Shown piece after piece: positions 59,170 through 64,000 of a stretch of 64,000 bases of DNA; the first letter of the stretch is position 1, and every line of letters begins with the position of its first letter. A program made the position numbers and the translations under genes. This stretch comes from Haloarchaeobius iranensis (GTDB lineage: Archaea > Halobacteriota > Halobacteria > Halobacteriales > Natrialbaceae). Location of the stretch: positions 1 to 64,000 of the forward strand of contig NZ_FNIA01000008.1 in assembly GCF_900103505.1 (NCBI RefSeq). Reading direction: 5' to 3'. The notes below the pieces were generated by a model. It was not told the origin of the DNA. It saw only the letters and a program-made list of their open reading frames with translations, and did not search any database.

Positions 59170-60471
59170 TCAGTCCCCGGCGACGGGTGTCCCCTCGGGC
59201 GCGGGGTCGACGCCGAAGAGCACCGCGAAGACGAGCGCGGAGAGTAGCAACGCACAGGCGGCGACCGCGAAGGCGACGAACACCGAGGTCGCGTCCCAGA
59301 TCGCGCCGACGAGGACCGGACCGGAGACCTGGCCGAGCTTCCAGGCGATGGAGCGCAGCGACATGCTCCCGGCGACCGCGTCGAAGTGCTCGCCCTCCTC
59401 GACGAACAGTGACATGCTCGCGGGGAGCCGGACGCTGTCGCCGACGCCGAGCACGGCGTAGGCGAGGAAGAGCGAGAAGAACGCCGGTGGGAGCGTCATG
59501 CTCGCCGCGGAGACGGGAGAGGCGATGACCACCGTCGGGAACACCCGGTGTGCGACCTCGGCGTATGGCACGAGGATGGTGCCCAGCGCGTACAGCACTG
59601 CGCCGCCGAGGATGAACAGGTACGGGTCGTCGGAGCGGTCGGTCAGGGCACCGACGTACCCCTGGAGCGCGGACTTGGTCAGCTTCCCGCCGGCGAGGAT
59701 ACCGCCGATCGCGAGCGGGTTGATGCCGAAGGCGGTCCGTGCGTAGATTGGCAGGAAGATGATGACCGCCATCTTGCCGACGGAGAAGGAGACGCGGAAC
59801 AGGACGAGCGCGCGGATGGCGGTCCGGCCCAGGAGTCGACGGAGCGTCTCGATGCCCGTCGCCTCCTCGGGGTCCTTCCGGCCGCCGGGTTCGTCGCGGA
59901 GGTAGGCCACCACGAGCCCGAACGCGACCATCGTGATGACGATGAGCGCCGCGTACGCCACCTGGTAGCCGTAGACGTACAGCAACAGCCCGCCGAAGAC
60001 GTCGCCGGCGAGGCTGGAGAGCGCCCCGACCTGGTTGTAGACGCCGAGCCAGTGCCCGCGCTCGTCGTCGGGTGATATCTCGCCGACGACCGCGGAGCCG
60101 GTGAGCCAGAGCAGGCTCGCGCCGATGCCCTGGACGACCCGGACGAGGATGACGTGCTCGACGGTCCCGACGAGGGAGAAGCCGACGAAGACGAGGACGT
60201 TGAGCGCCAGCCCCGCCAGCAGGTAGTGCTTGGAGTTGCCGACGTCGATGTAGCGGCCGAGCGGGAGGACGATGACGAGCTGGGCGAGCGCGAACGCGGT
60301 TCCGAAGAGCCCCTCGACGGTGCCGGTGGTGTCGAACTGCTCCGCGTACAGCGCGAGGGCGATGAGCACCGTCGAGTACGCCTGCGCTCTGGCGAAGGCG
60401 GTGCCTGCGAGCGCGAGGAACTCCCGGTTCCTGAGCAGGCCGATGGACCCGCCGGTCGCCGCCGAGCTCAC
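59170..60471 (-). CDS. MFS-family transporter
   Basis: A 433-residue transporter with about 12 TM helices. The first loop motif LGRYIDVGNSKHYLL is a variant of the MFS motif A, and GERGHWLGVYNQVGALSSLAGDVFGG lies before the sixth helix (parts RGHWLGVYNQ, AGDVFGG). A second copy of the motif-A loop is in the middle (GALTDRSDDPYLF). The substrate is unknown, drug efflux or sugar/osmolyte export being possible. Start is GTG 60471. The gene is 60 bases downstream of the HD hydrolase on the same strand. Confidence 0.88.
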   Translation of the reverse strand: MSSAATGGSIGLLRNREFLALAGTAFARAQAYSTVLIALALYAEQFDTTGTVEGLFGTAFALAQLVIVLPLGRYIDVGNSKHYLLAGLALNVLVFVGFSLVGTVEHVILVRVVQGIGASLLWLTGSAVVGEISPDDERGHWLGVYNQVGALSSLAGDVFGGLLLYVYGYQVAYAALIVITMVAFGLVVAYLRDEPGGRKDPEEATGIETLRRLLGRTAIRALVLFRVSFSVGKMAVIIFLPIYARTAFGINPLAIGGILAGGKLTKSALQGYVGALTDRSDDPYLFILGGAVLYALGTILVPYAEVAHRVFPTVVIASPVSAASMTLPPAFFSLFLAYAVLGVGDSVRLPASMSLFVEEGEHFDAVAGSMSLRSIAWKLGQVSGPVLVGAIWDATSVFVAFAVAACALLLSALVFAVLFGVDPAPEGTPVAGD

Positions 60472-60531
60472 TGTTGCGAACCGAAACAGTGGCGGACAAA
60501 AAGGCCGTCACTCGCGGCAGCGAGTGCCTCT

Positions 60532-61344
60532 TCAGAGCTCGATGCGCTCGACGAGCTCGTCCGTTTCGTCGGCCTGTACGGCGACGATACGGACGAACTG
60601 CTCCAGCTTGGAGTCGTGGAGCTTCGCCTTCAGCAGGTTGTCGACCTGGTAGACGCCGGCCGCGCTCGTCATCTCTATCTCGACGAGGACGGGGTAGTCG
60701 TCGCCGGCCTGGAGCGAGACGTTCTTGATGGCCTGGCTGGAGAGCGTGTCGATGCCGCGGCCGCCCTTCTTGTACGGGATGCGCGAGCGCCCACGCTCCA
60801 TGTCGAGTGCGTCCGCGATACGGACGACGCCGGCCTCGCGCGTCAGCGGCTCCTCCTCGGTGTGGTGACAGAGGATGGCGTGGAGCACCTCGCCCTTCAC
60901 GCGGACCGCGTCGGGTTTCGTGTAGAACTCCGGCAGGATGCGGTCGAGCTCGTCGGCCGCCAGCGGAATCGAGTAGTACGAGTGCGAGTCGCGGTGGACG
61001 ACGTGCCCGATGTCGTGCAGCGTCGCCGCCAGCGCGACGATGACGGCCTCGTCGGCCTCCTCGAGGCCCTGCTGGCGTGCCCCGTTGAACTCGATGCCCG
61101 ACTGCTTCAGCAGGTCGTAGAGACAGAGCGCGCGGTGGCGGACGATGGAGATGTGCTTCGAGCCGTGGTCGTTGTACCCCTTCCGGTCGACGGCGTTGAC
61201 GTTCTGGGCCTCCAGGTAGGTGGTGATCTCCGCGTCGTTCTCGACGAACTCGAGCACGTCGTTCAGTCGGTCGTCGGGGAAGGCGTGTGCCTCGCTGGGG
61301 CGGTAGATCCGGCCTGCAGACTGGGTTTCCTCGGTGTCACTCAT
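60532..61344 (-). CDS. HD-domain phosphohydrolase
   Basis: A 270-residue metal-dependent HD protein with His-Asp ligands in LHDIGHVVHRDSH (His110, Asp111 and following His residues) and a preceding DHGSKHISIVRHRALCL (about 59-75). A C-terminal extension (about 200-270) has strands VEIEMTSAAGVYQVDN. Members act on nucleotides, including (p)ppGpp or cyclic nucleotides, though in archaea the substrate is mostly unknown. ATG 61344 gives the family N terminus. It is preceded by the peroxiredoxin gene by 45 bases. Confidence 0.87.
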   Translation of the reverse strand: MSDTEETQSAGRIYRPSEAHAFPDDRLNDVLEFVENDAEITTYLEAQNVNAVDRKGYNDHGSKHISIVRHRALCLYDLLKQSGIEFNGARQQGLEEADEAVIVALAATLHDIGHVVHRDSHSYYSIPLAADELDRILPEFYTKPDAVRVKGEVLHAILCHHTEEEPLTREAGVVRIADALDMERGRSRIPYKKGGRGIDTLSSQAIKNVSLQAGDDYPVLVEIEMTSAAGVYQVDNLLKAKLHDSKLEQFVRIVAVQADETDELVERIEL

Positions 61345-61388
61345 ACCCTTGCAGTCGACCCTCCGACTACAAAAGAAACCGGGTGTCT

Positions 61389-61886
61389 TCAGTCGCCGTC
61401 GGCCTCGACGGTGTCGGACGCGGCAGCCGCGGCGGCCTCGCGGACCGCGTCGTAGTCCGGTTCGACGCCGGGGTCGTCGCTGACCCAGCGGTAGCTGACC
61501 TCGCCGTCGTCGTCGACGACGAAGACGGCGCGCTTGGCCACGCCCGGAACGCCGAGGTCCGCGAAGTCCATCCGCACGTCGTACGCGTCGACTATCTCGC
61601 GGTCCGAGTCGCTGACCAGCCCGAACGAGAGGTCGTTCTGCGTGCGGAACTCGTTGAGCGCGAAGGGCAGGTCGACCGAGACACCGAGGACGGTCGCGCC
61701 CACGTCCTCGAAGTTCCCGAGTCGGTCGCGGAACGTGCAGAGTTCGTCGGTGCAGACGCTCGTGAACGCTCCGGGGAAGAACGCGAGGACGACGGGTGTC
61801 GCTTGGTCGGAGAGGGTGGCCTCTTCGACGCCGCCGTTCGCGATCGGTGCAGTGAAATCTGGTGCTTCGTCGCCTACGTCTACCAT
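61389..61886 (-). CDS. Peroxiredoxin (BCP/AhpE-type)
   Basis: A 165-residue peroxiredoxin. Peroxidatic Cys45 is in FFPGAFTSVCTDELC, and a second Cys at 50 is spaced as in atypical two-Cys BCP enzymes (C-x4-C). The N-terminal GDEAPDFTAP and C-terminal DVRMDFADLGVPGVAKRAVFVVDDDGEV match the family. It reduces hydroperoxides using a thioredoxin- or glutaredoxin-like donor. ATG 61886. The downstream neighbour is the HD hydrolase. Confidence 0.92.
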   Translation of the reverse strand: MVDVGDEAPDFTAPIANGGVEEATLSDQATPVVLAFFPGAFTSVCTDELCTFRDRLGNFEDVGATVLGVSVDLPFALNEFRTQNDLSFGLVSDSDREIVDAYDVRMDFADLGVPGVAKRAVFVVDDDGEVSYRWVSDDPGVEPDYDAVREAAAAAASDTVEADGD

Positions 61887-61967
61887 CGACGGGGCTTGGA
61901 AACGGACCGAAAAGAGCCGTTCGATTCCCGAACCACGCCGGTCTCACCCCCCGGGTCGAGCAAAAAG

Positions 61968-61976
61968 GTTATAATT
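61968..61976 (+). promoter_or_regulatory. TATA box of tatA
   Basis: GTTATAATT at about 61968-61976 lies about 26-34 bases above ATG 62002, giving a leaderless or very short-leader transcript of tatA. A poly-T run (62322-62327) follows the gene as a possible terminator. Confidence 0.5.
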
Positions 61977-62001
61977 ACCAGCGGGCAAGCATCGCGTAGA
62001 G

Positions 62002-62316
62002 ATGGCACTTGCAACCACACCGCTGTTCGTCGGCGGACTTGGCGCTCCCGAAGTCGTGCTCATCTTCCTCGTGGTCGTGCTCCTCTTCGGAGCCAACAAG
62101 ATTCCGAAGATCGCACGCTCGACCGGCGAGGCGATGGGTGAATTCCAGAAGGGACGAGAAGAGGTCGAACAAGAACTCGAGGAGATCCGCGATGGAGCAC
62201 AGGTAGAGGCAGGCTCCAGCAGCGCTGGCTCCGCCAGCTCGGACGCGACGGTCGAGCCGGACCCGATCGACACGGAGTCCGAGACCGAGACGGAGACCGA
62301 GTCCGACTCGAACTAA
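62002..62316 (+). CDS. tatA: Twin-arginine translocase TatA-type subunit
   Basis: A 104-residue TatA/E protein with the N-terminal helix PEVVLIFLVVVLLFGANKIP (about 15-34, parts VVLIFLVVVL and FGANKIP) ending in the FG hinge, an amphipathic helix with the KIARSTGEAMGEFQKG pattern, and a long acidic Ser/Thr-rich tail (about 55-104). It forms the pore of Tat export, which carries most secreted proteins in haloarchaea, including the RR-signal lipoproteins at 32021 and 33567. Which paralogue this is cannot be told. Confidence 0.92.
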   Translation: MALATTPLFVGGLGAPEVVLIFLVVVLLFGANKIPKIARSTGEAMGEFQKGREEVEQELEEIRDGAQVEAGSSSAGSASSDATVEPDPIDTESETETETESDSN

Positions 62317-62344
62317 CCGGCTTTTTTCGCGGACGAGATATCGA

Positions 62345-62417
62345 GGGCGTGTGGCCTAGTGGACAGGGCGGACGGTTCCTAACCTTCAGATCGCGGGTTC
62401 GAATCCCGCCACGCCCG
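62345..62417 (+). tRNA. tRNA-Arg (anticodon CCU)
   Basis: The 73-base gene folds as a cloverleaf: acceptor GGGCGTG/CACGCCC, D stem GCCT/GGGC with loop AGTGGACA, anticodon stem GACGG/CCTTC around loop TTCCTAA (anticodon CCT), and T stem GCGGG/CCCGC with TTCGAAT. The discriminator base is G and no CCA is encoded. The anticodon stem has a C-U mismatch at positions 29-41. It decodes AGG. A near-identical copy of its 3' 22 bases lies 105 bp downstream. Confidence 0.9.
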
Positions 62418-62500
62418 TGCAGCGACCGAAGGGAGCGAACCGGCATGGCGGGGTTCTAATCAGGGAGGTCGCGCGCAGCGAAGCGAGCACGTCCGACCGT

Positions 62501-62522
62501 GGTTCGACTGCCGCCACGCCCG
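62501..62522 (+). repeat. Near-copy of the tRNA-Arg 3' end (possible attachment-site scar)
   Basis: The 22 bases match the tRNA 3' end at 62396-62417 at 20 of 22 positions (T loop, T stem and acceptor strand), with the copies 105 bp apart in the same orientation. Integration of archaeal plasmids and viruses at tRNA 3' ends leaves such direct repeats. No integrase is visible in the window, so this is a candidate relic rather than an active site. Confidence 0.5.
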
Positions 62523-62920
62523 GCCGCGGTAGTCCGGCCGGGTCGCTGGCGTGTGGCTCGGTGGCCACCGACATCGGCGGCGGGCCGTGTCGAGTTTGCG
62601 AACGCGTGCGGCCGGACAGCAACTAGAACCGGGTGTGGGTGTCTGACGTGTCCCCGTCTCTCGATTCTGTGAGCCTGTCTGGCGCCAGTCCGAAAGTTAA
62701 TTCTGTCTATTCGGATGAGAATGCAGAAAGAAAATATATTGGTGTTATCCCAAATATAATGGAATTAAGTAAATACGTAGTTACCGAGGCCGACCGATAA
62801 CCGCATGCAAGCGACGGTGTAATGGGAGAATAACTAATCCTGCTGACTCGATGGGCGACTGGGTTTCACATCTGATAATCGGTGGAAGGTTTTTTGCTCG
62901 CGTAGGAAAAGGGGTAGTCA
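62523..62920. other. AT-rich intergenic region before the pilus ATPase gene
   Basis: No gene is seen. From about 62690 to 62900 the sequence is clearly poorer in GC than the rest of the window, with runs such as AAAATATATTGG and CAAATATAATGG. T6 at 62890-62895 lies about 26-31 bases above ATG 62921 and may act as the TATA element of the pilus ATPase gene. The composition shift begins just right of the tRNA-repeat. Confidence 0.5.
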
Positions 62921-64000
62921 ATGGCTGTTAACGACGCCGACGGTTCCGAGGCGAATCAGTTCGAGGGGACTGATGAATCGGCCTCCACGTCGGGTGACGG
63001 CCCCCCTGAACGTCCGGTCGAGGGCTCGGACACCAGAGTGGGCGAGTACACGTGGCGGGACTTCATGGAGGAATACGGGTACGAGGACGAAGTCTCGACG
63101 CTGTACGCTGGCGTCAACCGACAGACGACGGAGGATTCAGAGCGGCTCGGATTGGGCAACAGCGAGGGCGAAGTGGCAACGGCACCGCACGGTTCGGCGT
63201 GGGACGAGGTCGAGTTCGACCCCGAGGTGTACCTGGGCTACCACCCGGACGAGCTGGCGGAGACCATCGCCGGCCACGCAGGCGCGAACGGGAAGTGGCT
63301 CTGGCAGGAGTTCGCCGCGTACTGCGACCCCGCGACCACACCGGTCGTCAAGGACGAGTGGACCTGGGAGCACTTCAAGTGGGAGTACCACTACGAAGAC
63401 GACGGCTCCATCCCGAGCGACTCGGCCGGCGAGAAGGTCGAGTTCGACGAGGAGGAGTACCTCGGCTTCGACGCCGAGGAGACCGAGGGCATCCTCAGTC
63501 AGGCCGACGACTTCGCACAGGAGCTCGACGACCTCGTCGAGGACCGGACTGTCAACATCACGCACGAGGACGAGGACGAGTTCTTCTCGACGGACGCGGG
63601 CAACACGACCGTCGCCAACCGCTACGACCTCGAGAAGGCGGTGCCGCGGGAGAAGAAGCTCCACTTCCGCGAGGAGGAACGCTACTGGGTGAACAAGCCC
63701 TACGCGTTCGTCATCATCTTCCACTCCGAGAAGGAGAACGAGAAGAAGTACTACGCGATCGAGCCGTACATGAACGAGATCGAGGACGACCTCCAGGAGT
63801 TCATGTCCGGCAAGCTCCGGACGGCCATCAAGTACTCCGACGACGAGGTCACCGTCGAGGGTGACGAGGACGCCCGGCGGGAGGTCATCGACCGCGAGAC
63901 CAAGCGGCTGCTGCGGCGCTACGACCTGTTCTCGGGGAAGACACGCGGACGCGGTTCGTCCGGCGGCGCGGGCGGCATCGTCCAGCAGATCCGCCAGATG
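62921..64000 (+). CDS. pilB3: Type II/IV secretion ATPase, PilB3-like (partial, 5' part)
   Basis: An open frame starts at ATG 62921 and runs off the window, giving 360 residues. It has an acidic N terminus (MAVNDADGSEANQFE), repeated motifs of EYLGF/EVYLGYHP type with an aspartate/glutamate-rich linker, and the haloarchaeal pilus-ATPase core YDLEKAVPREKKLHFREEERYWVNKPYAFVIIFHSEKEN (parts YDLEKAVP, YWVNKPYAF, IIFHSEKENEKKYY), then IEPYMNEIEDDLQEFMSGKLRTAIKYS and LLRRYDLF. The nucleotide-binding part would lie beyond the window edge. PilB3 powers assembly of type IV-like pili. Symbol by similarity. Confidence 0.88.
   Translation, partial: MAVNDADGSEANQFEGTDESASTSGDGPPERPVEGSDTRVGEYTWRDFMEEYGYEDEVSTLYAGVNRQTTEDSERLGLGNSEGEVATAPHGSAWDEVEFDPEVYLGYHPDELAETIAGHAGANGKWLWQEFAAYCDPATTPVVKDEWTWEHFKWEYHYEDDGSIPSDSAGEKVEFDEEEYLGFDAEETEGILSQADDFAQELDDLVEDRTVNITHEDEDEFFSTDAGNTTVANRYDLEKAVPREKKLHFREEERYWVNKPYAFVIIFHSEKENEKKYYAIEPYMNEIEDDLQEFMSGKLRTAIKYSDDEVTVEGDEDARREVIDRETKRLLRRYDLFSGKTRGRGSSGGAGGIVQQIRQM

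Noticed and set aside
62386-62622. 78-residue minus-strand open frame overlapping the tRNA
   Set aside because: It reads through the tRNA-Arg and the repeat; peptides like GVAGFEPAI are well-known artefacts of translating tRNA genes.
62345-64000. Complete integrated virus or plasmid
   Set aside because: Only a repeat and an AT-rich spacer are seen; no integrase, replication or capsid gene lies in the window.
1-64000. CRISPR arrays, rRNA genes, replication origin or complete insertion sequence
   Set aside because: No regularly spaced repeats, rRNA segments, Orc1/Cdc6 gene with origin repeats, or transposase motif was seen on either strand.

Overview
The window is chromosomal DNA of an extremely halophilic archaeon (class Halobacteria). 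The evidence is consistent: very high GC with strong third-position bias, strongly acidic proteins, archaeal TFB, HalX response regulators, HVO_2922/YegP-type repeats, a PilB3-type pilus ATPase, BtpA, and many starts sitting about 26-29 bases below a TATA-like box (leaderless transcripts). The genus cannot be fixed from sequence alone. About 66 protein genes, one tRNA and one pseudogene fragment can be supported. Because of the GC bias, long open frames lie opposite almost every gene; they were discarded.

Layout. 0.2-3.5 kb: gatCA (tRNA amidotransferase), tfb, a membrane protein. 3.6-8.5 kb: a PHP phosphoesterase/asparagine-synthase-like operon, a membrane protein, and purL carrying an apparent 45-bp palindromic in-frame insertion. 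8.5-11 kb: a HalX response regulator convergent with a PAS-PAS-GAF histidine-kinase-like protein that lacks the phospho-acceptor histidine. 11.4-25.7 kb: housekeeping and catabolic genes (two DAO-type flavoprotein oxidases, GNAT, an Lrp-aminotransferase operon, acyl-CoA synthetase, OYE-type oxidoreductase, BtpA, DJ-1/PfpI, dUTPase-fold protein, MscS channel, O-methyltransferase). 25.7-35 kb: a more accessory stretch with a membrane protein bearing five YegP repeats, a decayed copy of the methyltransferase 3' end, a 59-residue membrane protein, an M29 aminopeptidase, a creatininase-family enzyme, two low-complexity membrane proteins (one with two zinc ribbons) and two paralogous Tat-type lipoproteins.

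35-44 kb: an acyl-CoA dehydrogenase, a REC-GAF-PAS histidine kinase convergent with a second HalX regulator, a DICT protein, and a fused 3-hydroxyacyl-CoA dehydrogenase/enoyl-CoA hydratase divergent from a second acyl-CoA dehydrogenase. 44-52 kb: SAM methyltransferase, DNA glycosylase, NhaC antiporter, AzlCD exporter preceded by a 13-codon leader ORF, a winged-helix membrane protein behind a palindrome-rich promoter, a RimK-like ATP-grasp/retropepsin-like fusion, and a GNAT/zinc-ribbon protein. 52-57 kb: succinylglutamate-desuccinylase-like protein and sdhCDBA. 57-64 kb: small membrane proteins, DoxX, MFS, HD hydrolase, peroxiredoxin, tatA, tRNA-Arg(CCU) with a near-copy of its 3' end 105 bp downstream, an AT-rich spacer, and the 5' part of a PilB3-like ATPase that runs off the window.

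Functional threads: energy and carbon metabolism (sdh, beta-oxidation, acyl-CoA activation), two HalX/PAS-GAF signalling pairs in the same convergent arrangement, and envelope-associated proteins of unknown role. No CRISPR array, rRNA, integrase or complete transposon was seen. The strongest leads for something undescribed are the insertion in purL, the YegP-pentamer membrane protein with its neighbouring methyltransferase relic, the convergent HalX/pseudokinase pair with an in-frame stop in the HalX leader, and the tRNA-Arg repeat at the right end.
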